DNA from: Glutamicibacter mishrai
GTDB lineage: Bacteria > Actinomycetota > Actinomycetes > Actinomycetales > Micrococcaceae
Length of the DNA stretch: 64,000 bases
NCBI RefSeq assembly: GCF_012221945.1
Contig: NZ_CP032549.1
Coordinates: forward strand, 2,790,001-2,854,000
Direction of reading: 5' to 3'
Position 1 is the stretch's first letter. Each line of letters opens with the position of its first letter. Position numbers and translations under genes: made by a program. A model generated the notes under the pieces. That model was not told the DNA's origin. It did not search any database and worked only from the letters and a program-made list of their open reading frames with translations. This document shows, one piece after another, positions 36,343 through 45,601 of this stretch.

Positions 36343-37278
36343 CTAGACAGAAACGGCAACTTTTCCTAGCTCGGCGGATTGCAGGGCTGCCGCGATTTCC
36401 TTGTCTGCCCCTGCTGGCAGTGGAAGCAATGGCGGGCGGACCGTGGCGTGCTCGAGGATGCCGCGAGCAACCAAGCCTTCCTTCAACGCAACGGTGCCTT
36501 CCATGTGCGAGCCGCGGTGGTAGACATTCTTCGTCACCGGCAGGATCCGGTCGTGGATGGCCCGTGCAGCGGCGTAGTCTTTGGCCTTGCCAGCGGCGAT
36601 CAATTCAACCAGTGGCTCTGGGGCCAGTCCGCCGTATCCAACCAGGGCGCCATCGACATCGAACATCGTGTGCAGCAGATATTCGTCGTGGCAGGTGAGG
36701 ATCTGAAGGTCCGGGTAGGTCTTTCGAAGCACGGGAATCTCGGTGTCCCAGCGCTTCATATTGCGTACGCCGTTCTTGGTGGCGAAGACGCCTTCCTGGC
36801 CTGCGATTTCCAGCTGGGTGTCAAGGTCGTACGTGGCCTTGGTAGCGTCCGGGTACTGGAACAGGATCAGTGGAAGTCCGCTGGTTTCGTAGATTTCCTT
36901 GTAGCGCGTCTGGGGTGCGCCCTGCTGGTACCCGAAACGAAGCCAGCCGTGCGAAGGGTAAACCAGGCCGGCTGAAGCACCGGCTTCGACAGCACGTTGT
37001 GCTTCCAAGGCGGCCACGGTGTTGCCTTCGCCGGTGATGCCGGCGATGATCGGAATCTCGCCGTTCACAGCATTTTTGAATTCACGAATGACAAGAGCTT
37101 GCTCGTCTTGGGTCAGGAAGGTTCCTTCGCCGGCGTGGCCGAGGACAACTAGGCCCTTGACCCCATCGACGCTGGCTAGCCAGGAGCCCAAACGGTGAAT
37201 GCTGTCGACATCTACGCTTCCGTCTCGGTTGAACGGGGTGACGGGTGCTGGAACGAGTCCGCGGAGATCGATGGTCAT
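36343..37278 (-). CDS. Dihydrodipicolinate synthase family (DapA-like) lyase/aldolase
   Basis: 311 residues from ATG 37278, with GGAGG 8 bases before. TIM-barrel aldolase: LRGLVPAPVTPFNRDGSVDV at the start, GLVVLGHAGEGTFLTQDE (substrate loop, where DapA has Gly-Thr-Thr-Gly-Glu), catalytic Tyr in LILFQYPDATKATYDL, and Schiff-base Lys in GVFATKNGVRNMKRW near residue 168. The altered loop argues against DapA proper; such paralogues act on keto-deoxy sugar acids or sialic acid-type substrates. A LacI operator-like repeat lies in the upstream region it shares with the regulator gene. Confidence 0.88.
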   Translation of the reverse strand: MTIDLRGLVPAPVTPFNRDGSVDVDSIHRLGSWLASVDGVKGLVVLGHAGEGTFLTQDEQALVIREFKNAVNGEIPIIAGITGEGNTVAALEAQRAVEAGASAGLVYPSHGWLRFGYQQGAPQTRYKEIYETSGLPLILFQYPDATKATYDLDTQLEIAGQEGVFATKNGVRNMKRWDTEIPVLRKTYPDLQILTCHDEYLLHTMFDVDGALVGYGGLAPEPLVELIAAGKAKDYAAARAIHDRILPVTKNVYHRGSHMEGTVALKEGLVARGILEHATVRPPLLPLPAGADKEIAAALQSAELGKVAVSV

Positions 37279-37315
37279 GAGAGCTACCTCCATGTAGTTC
37301 GGAAAACCCGCTAGG

Positions 37316-37343
37316 ATGAAAACGATTGCGGGAACGTTTTCAT
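37316..37343. promoter_or_regulatory. LacI-type operator candidate
   Basis: ATGAAAACG (37316-37324) and CGTTTTCAT (37335-37343) are perfect inverted repeats with a 10-base spacer, in the divergent region between the DapA-like gene and the LacI gene. The half-sites match the usual GAAAACG/CGTTTTC core of LacI-family operators, but the spacer is longer than usual, so it could be two sites or a dimer across one turn. Confidence 0.6.
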
Positions 37344-37436
37344 TCTGAACTGTGTTGCGCGTCACTGTCAAGAGGTGATTTTTGATTGATCGCAATTAGA
37401 GTGTCTACTAGGAAAGTAGCGAGGAGGAGATTTCAT

Positions 37437-38453
37437 ATGGAGCCCACGGTCCCCAACGTCCCAGTGACCCTGAAAGACGTAGCGGTCGCTAGTGGAGTCA
37501 GCCTCTCAACGGCCAGCCGAGCTCTCGATGAACGTGGCACGCCTTCCCAGTCGGCGACTGCCGAGCGGGTGCGTAAAGTGGCAGAAGAACTCGGCTACCG
37601 CCGCAATGCCTTCGCCTCCAATTTGCGCAGAGGACAAACCAGGACCTTGGGCGTATTGGTTCCTCGACTCAGCGACACCGTGATGGCGCTGATGTTCGAG
37701 GAAATCGAACGTGCTGCCTCCTCGCGCGGATACTTTGCCATCGTCGCCACCAGCGGAGACGACCCCAATGATGAGCGCAAGGCCGCCGAGACCCTGCTCG
37801 ACCGAAGTGTCGACGGGCTGATCCTCGCCACCTCGCGAATTGACGATGACCTGCCCAAATACCTCCGTGAAGCCTCTGTATCGCACGCTCTGGTTTTGCG
37901 TACCGACGGCGTCAGTCCATCGGCTCTGGGCGATGATGAGGTTGGCGGGTACCTGGCGGTGCGACATCTGCTGGACCTGGGCCATGAGGACATCGCAGTG
38001 GTAACGGGACCGGCATTTACTTCAACCGGCACAGCCCGCTTGGCTGGCGCCCGGCGAGCGCTGTCGGAAGCCGGCGTTACCGTGAACGAGCAATGGATGC
38101 TCTCAGCCGGCTACGGAATCCGCAGCGGATTTGATGCAGGCCAAGAGCTGCTCAAGAAAAAATCAAGCCCAAAACCAACCGCGATTTTTGCCGCCAACGA
38201 TAATCTGGCAATGGGCGTCATGGCTGCTGCCAAGGAACATGATCTGGTGATTGGCGACAATCTGTCGCTCGTGGGATACAACGACATTCCGCAATCGGCG
38301 TTGCTTCCAACTCCGTTGACATCTGTCCGCGTTCCGCTGGAACAGATCGCCAGCAAAGCCATTGATCTGATCGTCGATCCGTCCAACGGGCAAGAAGTCC
38401 GCAAATTCATGCCGACGCTGATCCCTCGTGCCTCCAGCGGGAAACCGCAGTAG
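37437..38453 (+). CDS. LacI family transcriptional regulator
   Basis: 338 residues from ATG 37437, with GAGGAGG upstream. Helix-turn-helix at the N-terminus (VTLKDVAVASGVSLSTASRA), hinge and sugar-binding type domain (GYRRNAFASNLRRGQTRTLG; then FAANDNLAMGVMAAAKEH near residue 255 and LVGYNDIPQSALLPTPLTSV). Predicted repressor or activator of the divergent DapA-like and Nramp-like genes, and perhaps itself; the operator candidate lies 94 bases upstream of its start. Confidence 0.93.
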   Translation: MEPTVPNVPVTLKDVAVASGVSLSTASRALDERGTPSQSATAERVRKVAEELGYRRNAFASNLRRGQTRTLGVLVPRLSDTVMALMFEEIERAASSRGYFAIVATSGDDPNDERKAAETLLDRSVDGLILATSRIDDDLPKYLREASVSHALVLRTDGVSPSALGDDEVGGYLAVRHLLDLGHEDIAVVTGPAFTSTGTARLAGARRALSEAGVTVNEQWMLSAGYGIRSGFDAGQELLKKKSSPKPTAIFAANDNLAMGVMAAAKEHDLVIGDNLSLVGYNDIPQSALLPTPLTSVRVPLEQIASKAIDLIVDPSNGQEVRKFMPTLIPRASSGKPQ

Positions 38454-38524
38454 ACCCCGCCGGTTGAGGGGCAATCGCAAACAGCCTGAAAATTCAGGCG
38501 CTGAATCTTCGAGCGGTCGAGGCT

Positions 38525-39388
38525 CTACACGAACTCCGCCGAGACGCTGTTCCGGTGCTCGCTGGCCGCGTAGGTGCCCAGGATCTTGATCTCCCAGGTG
38601 AAGAATTCCAATTCTTCCAGCGCCAGGCGTACCGGCAGATCTTCGGGGTGTCCCTCGACGTCAATCATGAACGTTGTCGCAGCGAAGGAAGAGCCCACCA
38701 TGTAGCTCTCCAAGCGCGTAATGTTCACGCCATTGGTCGCAAATCCGCCGAGCGCCTTATACAGGGCACTAGGAACGTTGCGTACCTTGAAAACCAGGGT
38801 GGTGACGGCGGCTTCGGGAAGCTCGGATCGGGTTGGCAAGTCCTGCTTGCGCGCAAGTACGACGAAGCGCGTGGTGTTGGTCGGATCGTCTTCCACACCC
38901 GAGGCCAAAACAACCAGGCCATAGAGCTCTGCGGCCAAGGGTGGCGCCAGCGAAAGCTTCGTCGGGTCATTCCAGTCCCTGACCTCACGCGCAGATCCCG
39001 CAGTGTCACCGGCAATCACCGGCGTCAGCTGGTGCTCGCGAATGATTTTGCGGCACTGGCCCAATGCATGAATGTGGCTGTGCACTTCGGTGGCTTCTTC
39101 AACAGAACTGCCCGGCAGTCCTAAGAGGTCGAAGCGAATCCGAAGATAATGCTCACCCACAATTTGCAAGTCTGACTCAGGCAAGAGGACGTGGATGTCG
39201 GCGACACGGCCAGCCAGGGAATTCTCGATGGGAATCATGGCCAGATCAGCTTCGCCGTTTTCCACCATGGCGAACGCATCCTCGAAGCTGGCGCAAGGAA
39301 CGGCCTGCATATCGGGGAATTGCTGGGTGCAGGCCATATTCGAATTGGAGCCGGCTTCACCTTGGTAAGAAATCTTGTTGCCCATCAT
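38525..39388 (-). CDS. pheA: Prephenate dehydratase
   Basis: Makes phenylpyruvate from prephenate for phenylalanine. 287 or 288 residues from the paired ATGs at 39388/39385. N-terminal PDT domain: ISYQGEAGSNSNMACTQQFP, DLAMIPIENSLAGRVADIHV, and the catalytic Thr motif in TTRFVVLARKQ near residue 180. C-terminal ACT regulatory domain (about 195-280: VTTLVFKVRNVPSALYKALG and the ESYMVGSSFAATTFMIDVEG type motif), binding phenylalanine. Isolated from other aro genes here. No mutase domain, normal for actinobacteria. Confidence 0.95.
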   Translation of the reverse strand: MMGNKISYQGEAGSNSNMACTQQFPDMQAVPCASFEDAFAMVENGEADLAMIPIENSLAGRVADIHVLLPESDLQIVGEHYLRIRFDLLGLPGSSVEEATEVHSHIHALGQCRKIIREHQLTPVIAGDTAGSAREVRDWNDPTKLSLAPPLAAELYGLVVLASGVEDDPTNTTRFVVLARKQDLPTRSELPEAAVTTLVFKVRNVPSALYKALGGFATNGVNITRLESYMVGSSFAATTFMIDVEGHPEDLPVRLALEELEFFTWEIKILGTYAASEHRNSVSAEFV

Positions 39389-39440
39389 TTCAAGGTACCG
39401 CCGATTGCCCCGCAACGCGTTGTTGGTGCCATTTCATGAC

Positions 39441-39483
39441 AAAACCGCGACGCCCTGGAAAGAAAACAGGGCATCGCGGTTTT
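39441..39483 (-). terminator. Intrinsic terminator of the ole operon
   Basis: AAAACCGCGA-C-GCCCTG (39441-39457) pairs with CAGGGC-A-TCGCGGTTTT (39467-39483), one internal mismatch, with A and T runs on both sides. It lies 18 bases after the oleD stop on the minus strand and would also work on the plus strand. Confidence 0.85.
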
Positions 39484-39500
39484 GAGCAGTTCGCCAGAAG

Positions 39501-40517
39501 CTAGGCTGGATTCGCCGAGTAGTGCGCGGAGAGCTTTGACAGTCCTTCATCGATACTCACTGCAGGTTTCCAATCCAGGACCTCGTGGGTTTCGCGCTGA
39601 TCAAACCAGTGCGCGGTGGATAGCTGCTCCGCCAGGAAGCGGGTCATCGGCGGCTCGTCATGGACCAGACCCCGTGAACCGGCAGCGAGCCAGAGCTTTT
39701 CGATGACTGATCCGGCCCCGCGCGCAAGCCAGCCGGGCACGTTGAGTTTCGGCACCGGTGCACCGCCGGCTTGGCAGATTCCGGCAATCAGCTCGCCCAC
39801 CGGACGCGGTTCGCCGTTGGTCACTACGAGGGCGCGCCCGTGCGCGTGATCCATGCGCTCCAAGCCTCGGACAATCGCGGCAGCCGCATTGTCGATATAG
39901 GTGGTGTCGATCAACGCAGCACCCTGATCAAGCAGCGGGAGCCGACCGGCCTTGGCGCGTTGGACGACGCGTTCCACCAGCTGGGTATCCCCAGGTCCCC
40001 AGACAACATGCGGACGAATGGCGGTGACGCGGAAGGCAGCGGAATCCGCGGCCAAGGCATCGAGTTCGGCTGCCGCCTTGGACCGCGCGTAATGGCCATG
40101 GGCCAGCTGCGGGTTGGCGGTGCCGGCGGCAGCCCCGGCCAAGGAATCGCCGAAATGCGCTACCGAAGGGGAAGACACAAAAACGAAGTCCTTGATGCCG
40201 GCATCTTGCGCTGCTTTGAGCAGGTTGCCGGTCCCGGTGATGTTGGTGTCGACAAACTCCTGCCAGTGCCCGGTGAAGGACACCTTTGCGGCAAGGTGGA
40301 TCACCGCATCCATGGAATCCACGGCTTGGGCTACTGCATGCAGATCCGTCAGCGAGCCTTGTACTTCATCGCCGGAGCCGGCCGAGGCACGCCGTTGGAA
40401 GGTGCGCACGTGGTGGCCTTTGTCGCGAAGCAGCTGGGCTACCGCGCCGCCGAGCATGCCGCTGGCACCGGTGACCAGAACCCGACGAGCCGTCAACGAG
40501 GTATCGGGAGTGCTCAT
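39501..40517 (-). CDS. oleD: OleD-like NAD(P)-dependent 2-alkyl-3-ketoalkanoate reductase
   Basis: 338 residues from ATG 40517. Extended short-chain dehydrogenase (3-beta-HSD type): Rossmann motif RVLVTGASGMLGGAVAQLL, VIHLAAKVSFTGHWQEFVDT, active-site YARSKAAAE with Tyr and Lys near residue 155, and RPHVVWGPGDTQLVERVV. Reduces the beta-keto acid made by OleA to a beta-hydroxy acid in olefin synthesis. Its ATG overlaps the oleBC stop (ATGA). Assignment depends strongly on the oleA-oleBC neighbours. Confidence 0.88.
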   Translation of the reverse strand: MSTPDTSLTARRVLVTGASGMLGGAVAQLLRDKGHHVRTFQRRASAGSGDEVQGSLTDLHAVAQAVDSMDAVIHLAAKVSFTGHWQEFVDTNITGTGNLLKAAQDAGIKDFVFVSSPSVAHFGDSLAGAAAGTANPQLAHGHYARSKAAAELDALAADSAAFRVTAIRPHVVWGPGDTQLVERVVQRAKAGRLPLLDQGAALIDTTYIDNAAAAIVRGLERMDHAHGRALVVTNGEPRPVGELIAGICQAGGAPVPKLNVPGWLARGAGSVIEKLWLAAGSRGLVHDEPPMTRFLAEQLSTAHWFDQRETHEVLDWKPAVSIDEGLSKLSAHYSANPA

Positions 40518-43102
40518 GGGGTGCGGATCCTTCCACCGGCAAGTGTTGCACCAGCCCATTGGGCCAACGCCGCCCGGTCAATCTTCGAGTTGTGGCGGAT
40601 GTCGGTCGGCAGGACCGGCAGCACTAGAACGGCCGCGACATCGGTTCCGGTGGCAGCCACCGCTGCCCTGACCTTGCTGGCAAGCTCGCTCGATGCCGGG
40701 CCCGGTTTGCGTGCAGCGGGCACGGTTTCCATCACGACCACGGCAGCCTGGGTTCCTGCCGGCCCAACACCTACCAGTGCTGCGCGGCCGGCGCCAGGCA
40801 CCGACTGCACCGCGTGTTCTGCGGCCACCGGGGTGATCGCGCCATTGGCGGTGCTCAGCACATGTCCCAAGCGGCCCTCAACCCAGAGCCGCCCAGCATC
40901 ATCAAGGTGTCCGACATCGCCGGTGCGATGCCAGCCAGCGATGGAGCTGCTGGCTTGTTCGGTGATCCACAACCGGTCGTAGCGGTCCTTGACGTGCGGG
41001 GCGCGAACCAGGATTTCTCCCGTCACACCGGGAACGTATTCCGGCTGGTCACCGGCTACACCCAGCTCGTCGATCGGGGCGATGGCTACCGTGGCACCGG
41101 CTACCGCAGTGCCGACGCATACGCCGTTGCCTTCACCAGCTGCCTGGATTCCCGGCAGGTCGATGTCGGTGACGGGCAATGCCTCGGTCATTCCATAAGG
41201 GGTATGCACCTTGGCATTGGGCACCAGTTCCTGCACCTTGGCCAAGAGGGATTCCGGGATCGGCGCGCCGGCCGAAAGCATCAGCTCAACCCCGGAGAGG
41301 GTCTTGCGCTGAGCGGTATTCAGCTCTGCCTTGGTATCCAGGACATTGGCCAGCGCGGCGGGGGAGGCGAAGACCGTGGTGGCATTCACTGCAACGGCGG
41401 CATCGGCCAGAGCGCTGGCAGTGAGCGTGCGAGGCGCGGTGACGTCCATATCCGGGGTGACCGAGGTGGCGCCCAAAGCTGGGCCAAGCAAAGCGAAGGG
41501 GGCGAACCCGGCCACCAGGGCAGAGCCAGCCTTCAAGTTGTAGGTCTCGCGCAGGGTATCGCGCATGGCGGCCAGCTGCCGGTGGGTGTACACAACACCC
41601 TTGGCTGGTCCGGTGGAGCCGGAAGTGAACAGCACCGCCGCATCCGCATCCGGGTCGGCAGCGACAAAATCCGGAGCCTGGGCCGATGCCTTGCTGCCTG
41701 CTTCCATCAGCTCATCCAGGGTATGCGCCACGCCCAGCGCCTTGCGCTTGGCCGCGGATGGATTGCCGACGGCGATCTTGGTCCCTGGCCAGCCCAGCAA
41801 CCGCGCACCGGTCAGCGCGCGGTCAATGCCAATCAGGAAACTCGGTCCGGCGCCCTTGATGGCACGGCCCAGGCCCTTGGTGCCCAGCCCGGCATCGGCG
41901 ACCACGATGACCGCGCCCAAGCGCAGGCACGCATAAATCAGGGAAGTCAGCTCGATGCCCGGCGGAACCAAGAGGTTCACTCGATCGCCGGACTTCACAC
42001 CGATCTGCTGCAGGCCAGCGGCAAGCGCGTTGACGCGTCCGCCCAGCTCGGCCCACGACAAGGAACGCGGCGGATGGATATCGACCACGGCGGTGCTTTG
42101 ATCGTCCTGGCGCGAATCCAATTCGGCGAGCATCGGGCGATAGCCGCCTTCGCCTTGCGCGCGTGATGCCGCGTGCAAATCTGAGCGGTCGTTGAGCCAG
42201 CTGAAAATCGGCGTTGCGATATCACGGTCTTCGCCCACCAGATGGCTGGCACCTTCAAAACGGTGCACCTGCGCCTGTGGCAGACGGCCGATCAGATCGC
42301 GCAGGTAGCGATCGGAGAAAACCGGATCCTTGGGGCCCCACAGCATCAGCGCCGGGACTTCCAGGGAGCGGACCGCTTCGGAAATTTCGTCCAGGGCTGG
42401 CCGGCTGGGGTGTTCGGGGGCAAAAGGGATGTCGGCAACGAAGTTGGCCACGCCATCGCGTTTCTCCGCGCTGGTGTATGGCGCCATGAACGCTGTGCGC
42501 ACCTGTGGCGCCAGCGCAGGCTGGGCCAGTGAATGGGTGACCTGGAGGAAAGCACGGGTGGTTTTGGTGCCCCAGCCATGCACTGCCGGGTGGGAGGCCA
42601 ATTTCAGGGCCGAAGGCAGTTCGAAGCCAGCAGGATGGATGGCGGTATTGGTCAGAACGACATTTTCCAGCCGCTCCTGGTGGGCCACGGCCCAGCCCAG
42701 GGAAATGATCCCGCCCCAGTCGTGGCCGACCGTGGTGATATTATCGCCCAGGTCCAGGGCGTCAATCAGATCGCCTAGGTCGTTGACCCGGTCTGCCAGG
42801 CGGCGGAAGGTGCCGGTGCGATCGGAGAATCCCATGTCCAGCTGGTCGACAGCGACCACGCGCCACGCCAGCTGATTCTCGGAGACGTGGTTCAGCAGGC
42901 TGCGCCAGAGGTAGGACCAGGTCGGGTTGCCATGGACGCAGACGAGCGTGCCCACCGGGGTGATGCCGCGCTGTGCCAGCTCTTCCTGGTTATCCAGCAC
43001 ATGCCAGTTATGGGTTGTTCCGGGATTGTCAACTGCTGAGGTTGATGGAACGCTGAGATGCTTTGAGTAGATTTCCTTGACGCCGGGGAAAATCTCAGTC
43101 AC
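40514..43102 (-). CDS. oleBC: Fused OleB-OleC: alpha/beta hydrolase plus AMP-dependent beta-lactone synthetase
   Basis: 862 residues from GTG 43102; the frame stays open to 43351, but GTG overlaps the oleA stop (GTGA). Residues about 1-320 are an alpha/beta hydrolase of haloalkane dehalogenase type (LVCVHGNPTWSYLWRSLLNH; nucleophile Asp in TTVGHDWGGIISLGWAVA). Residues about 335-862 are an ANL adenylate-forming enzyme (VLFTSGSTGPAKGVVYTHRQ; HTPYGMTEALPV; GWHRTGDVGHLDDAGRLWVE). OleC makes a cis-beta-lactone from the beta-hydroxy acid and OleB decarboxylates it to the alkene. The fusion is known from actinobacteria such as Micrococcus. Confidence 0.93.
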   Translation of the reverse strand: MTEIFPGVKEIYSKHLSVPSTSAVDNPGTTHNWHVLDNQEELAQRGITPVGTLVCVHGNPTWSYLWRSLLNHVSENQLAWRVVAVDQLDMGFSDRTGTFRRLADRVNDLGDLIDALDLGDNITTVGHDWGGIISLGWAVAHQERLENVVLTNTAIHPAGFELPSALKLASHPAVHGWGTKTTRAFLQVTHSLAQPALAPQVRTAFMAPYTSAEKRDGVANFVADIPFAPEHPSRPALDEISEAVRSLEVPALMLWGPKDPVFSDRYLRDLIGRLPQAQVHRFEGASHLVGEDRDIATPIFSWLNDRSDLHAASRAQGEGGYRPMLAELDSRQDDQSTAVVDIHPPRSLSWAELGGRVNALAAGLQQIGVKSGDRVNLLVPPGIELTSLIYACLRLGAVIVVADAGLGTKGLGRAIKGAGPSFLIGIDRALTGARLLGWPGTKIAVGNPSAAKRKALGVAHTLDELMEAGSKASAQAPDFVAADPDADAAVLFTSGSTGPAKGVVYTHRQLAAMRDTLRETYNLKAGSALVAGFAPFALLGPALGATSVTPDMDVTAPRTLTASALADAAVAVNATTVFASPAALANVLDTKAELNTAQRKTLSGVELMLSAGAPIPESLLAKVQELVPNAKVHTPYGMTEALPVTDIDLPGIQAAGEGNGVCVGTAVAGATVAIAPIDELGVAGDQPEYVPGVTGEILVRAPHVKDRYDRLWITEQASSSIAGWHRTGDVGHLDDAGRLWVEGRLGHVLSTANGAITPVAAEHAVQSVPGAGRAALVGVGPAGTQAAVVVMETVPAARKPGPASSELASKVRAAVAATGTDVAAVLVLPVLPTDIRHNSKIDRAALAQWAGATLAGGRIRTP

Positions 43103-44124
43103 CAGACAATCTCCATCATCGCGGTGTTCAATCCGGAGCCCACGCCCATGCATAGCACGCGGTCGCCGGGCTTGAGCGACTCGGCTTCTTGCGAGAGGGT
43201 CATCGGCAACGAGGCCGGACCGACATTGCCCCACTTGGAGAAGGTGATCGGCACACGGTCCTTGATCAGCCCAACGGCCTTGATGATGGCGTTGGTGTAG
43301 GACTTGGAGACCTGGTGGGTGACATAGCGGTCCATGGACTTCCAGTTCCACCCGGTGCGGTGCGCTTCATCCCACGCGTTGACTACCAGATCCAGGCCGT
43401 TGTCCAGCAGGCCCTTGGTGTCGGTGTACATGCCGTCGGGTCCGCCAACACACAGTTCGTGGTGCTCGGTGCCTGCACGGGAGACGCCGCCAAGGATGCG
43501 ATGGGCTTCCGGATGGGCATCGGCTGGGCCGATGACAGCGGCGGCGGCACCGGAGCCGAGAGTCAGGGTAGCGAATTCGCGCATGTAGTCATCGCGGGTC
43601 GAGGTTTCGGCGTTCAGGCGCTCGAAGGTGGTCTCCTGGGTTGCCTTGGCGTCTTCGCCGGCAACGATCAGCGCATACTTGATCTGACCGGAGTCGATCA
43701 TGTTCGCTGCCAGGCTCATGCCGTTCACGAAGCCGAGGCATGCGTTGGCCACGTCGAAGTTCATCGCGGAGGACGGGAGTCCCAAGCCGTTGTGGACCTT
43801 GGAAGCAACCGATGGCTCAAGATTGCGACGGGTCACCGAGGTGTTAATGAGCAGGCCGATTTCGCTGGCGTCAACACCAGCCTGGGCCAAAGCCTTTTTG
43901 CCGGCAAGGATGGCTGCATCGTCGAATTCGACGCCGTCAGACCACCAGCGGCGTTCCTTAACACCGGAAACACGCTCGAGGAGTTTTTTGGATAGTCGCA
44001 GTCGCTTCAAACTTGGAGCCAGCCGCTCATCGAATTCTGATGAACTCACCACCTCGGGCGCGAGGACGCTGTTCACTGATAAAAGCGCAACGTTGTAGTG
44101 TTTAAAGGTGGCATTGCCGTTCAA
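43099..44124 (-). CDS. oleA: OleA: thiolase-fold head-to-head fatty acyl condensing enzyme
   Basis: 341 residues from TTG 44124 (GAAGG upstream). KAS III-like thiolase fold; nucleophilic Cys in FDVANACLGFVNGMSLAANM near residue 135; LINTSVTRRNLEPSVASKVH contains the Glu expected for OleA, which separates it from FabH; His and Asn near the C-terminus (YVTHQVSKSYTNAIIK; TFSKWGNVGPASLPMTL). Condenses two fatty acyl-CoAs to a beta-keto acid. First gene of oleA-oleBC-oleD; all three overlap by four bases. Confidence 0.92.
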   Translation of the reverse strand: MNGNATFKHYNVALLSVNSVLAPEVVSSSEFDERLAPSLKRLRLSKKLLERVSGVKERRWWSDGVEFDDAAILAGKKALAQAGVDASEIGLLINTSVTRRNLEPSVASKVHNGLGLPSSAMNFDVANACLGFVNGMSLAANMIDSGQIKYALIVAGEDAKATQETTFERLNAETSTRDDYMREFATLTLGSGAAAAVIGPADAHPEAHRILGGVSRAGTEHHELCVGGPDGMYTDTKGLLDNGLDLVVNAWDEAHRTGWNWKSMDRYVTHQVSKSYTNAIIKAVGLIKDRVPITFSKWGNVGPASLPMTLSQEAESLKPGDRVLCMGVGSGLNTAMMEIVW

Positions 44125-44692
44125 AGTGTTGCCTTCGTTTCTGCTGGACTATCTGTGTGGTGCATACTGCGATGAAACGTCTTCACCGATGGACGCTGAT
44201 AGCATCTTCGGAAAGTTTGCTCTTCTACATTATTCCTTGACCCGCTGTGAGAAGAACTTGAGCGGGCGATTTCAGCCGAGGGCACGAAACGGAATTAACG
44301 CAGACTAAGTCGATCCTACAGAGTAGACCTTTGAGATTCATGGAAAGATGCGCATCTCACCTCCGGAAATTAGCCGGAATTTCGCGAAGCTACATCTATT
44401 AGGAACAATGCCTTCGAAAAAAGATGTAATTGCGGACCGGTGAAAATCCAGACCATTTTCCAATGGCACCCGTGAGACCAGCGTTAGACCGCGAGATGCC
44501 GCCTTGAAGAACGTTGAAGTCAAGCCCTTAGGTTGCAACGTATTTAAGGCATCCGGCAGGGGTGCGACGATGCCGACGCGCGTGACGGCCGCGCTTTCGA
44601 AGGTCGTTCTTTCATTGTGGATAGCTGGGGATCACGGGGTGGCAACCGTCAACAAATTCTTTTCTTGAAATAGCCACAGTAGGATTTCAGCC
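44125..44692. other. Intergenic region, 568 bp
   Basis: Lies between the divergent oleA and PhzF genes and must carry the promoters of both. Two short open frames (44108-44308 plus, 44338-44538 minus) have no ribosome site and no recognised protein features, so no gene is called. The region is more AT-rich than its neighbours between 44300 and 44440. Confidence 0.4.
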
Positions 44693-45535
44693 ATGACCTA
44701 TCGTTTTAGCCAGGTGGATGTTTTCTCTGCGGACCCGTGCTTGGGAAATCCCGTGGCAGTCGTGCTTGATGCCGAGGGTCTTGACGATGAGAGCTTGCGT
44801 CGTTTCTCCGTTTGGACGAATCTATCCGAGTGCACCTTCGTGCTTCCGCCCACCGATCCGGGTGCTGACTATCGTGTGCGGATCTTCAGCATGAATCTTG
44901 AACTGCCCTTCGCGGGGCACCCTACCTTGGGCACTGCTCGTGCCTGGCTAGAAGCAGGAGGAGTGCCCGCAACCGCGGGAACGATCATTCAAGAATGCGC
45001 AGCGGGCTTGGTGCCCATCCGAATCGATGGCGAGTTGCTGTCCTTCTCATCCCCGCCGCGCCAGCGCTCCGGTCCTGTCGACCCACACCTGGTCGACGAA
45101 ATCTTGGACGTTCTCGGCGCGGATCCGGCCCACGTTCTCGATACCGAGTGGCTGGATAATGGGCCAGGCTGGGTTGGCGTGCTGATGGATAGCTCGCAGC
45201 ACGTGCTGGAATTACGACCGGACGCTTCCCGGCATCCCGGACGCTGGGATATCGGGGTTATTGGCGCGTATCCGCATGGCGCGGCGAAAGCCTTTGAGGT
45301 GCGCGGTTTCTTCACCGAAGGAGCAGAACCCCTGCGGGAAGATCCGGTAACCGGAAGTCTTAACGCGGCGGCTGCTGAATGGCTGATTTCCACCGGACGG
45401 GCGACGGCACCTTACCTCGCCGGGCAGGGCAGCGCCATGGGGCGCAACGGCGAAATATTTATCAGTGAGAAGGATGACCGGCTGTGGGTTGGCGGCCGAG
45501 CCGAAGTCATCTTAACTGGCTTCGCAAATCTATAG
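44693..45535 (+). CDS. PhzF family isomerase/epimerase
   Basis: 280 residues, full length for the family. Two-lobed diaminopimelate-epimerase-like fold: RFSQVDVFSADPCLGNPVAV near residue 4, the catalytic Glu in NLSECTFVLPPTDPGADYRV near 44, FSMNLELPFAGHPTLGTARA (G-H-P-T motif) near 65, and DPVTGSLNAAAAEWLISTGR near 215. Substrate unknown in most members. AGGA precedes ATG 44693. Not evidently linked to its neighbours. Confidence 0.93.
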   Translation: MTYRFSQVDVFSADPCLGNPVAVVLDAEGLDDESLRRFSVWTNLSECTFVLPPTDPGADYRVRIFSMNLELPFAGHPTLGTARAWLEAGGVPATAGTIIQECAAGLVPIRIDGELLSFSSPPRQRSGPVDPHLVDEILDVLGADPAHVLDTEWLDNGPGWVGVLMDSSQHVLELRPDASRHPGRWDIGVIGAYPHGAAKAFEVRGFFTEGAEPLREDPVTGSLNAAAAEWLISTGRATAPYLAGQGSAMGRNGEIFISEKDDRLWVGGRAEVILTGFANL

Positions 45536-45601
45536 ATGCCCGTAGGTCTTACCCGTTTGCCGCCGGTTTAACCTGCAGTAGAGAATGTGAAAAAATAAAG
45601 T

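Noticed and set aside
39771-43995. Several long plus-strand frames (403 aa, 450 aa, 268 aa) opposite the ole genes
   Set aside because: The minus-strand genes overlap by four bases each and carry catalytic motifs, so the plus frames are shadows.
44108-44538. Short frames in the oleA-PhzF intergenic region
   Set aside because: No ribosome sites, no signal or domain features; better explained as a promoter region.
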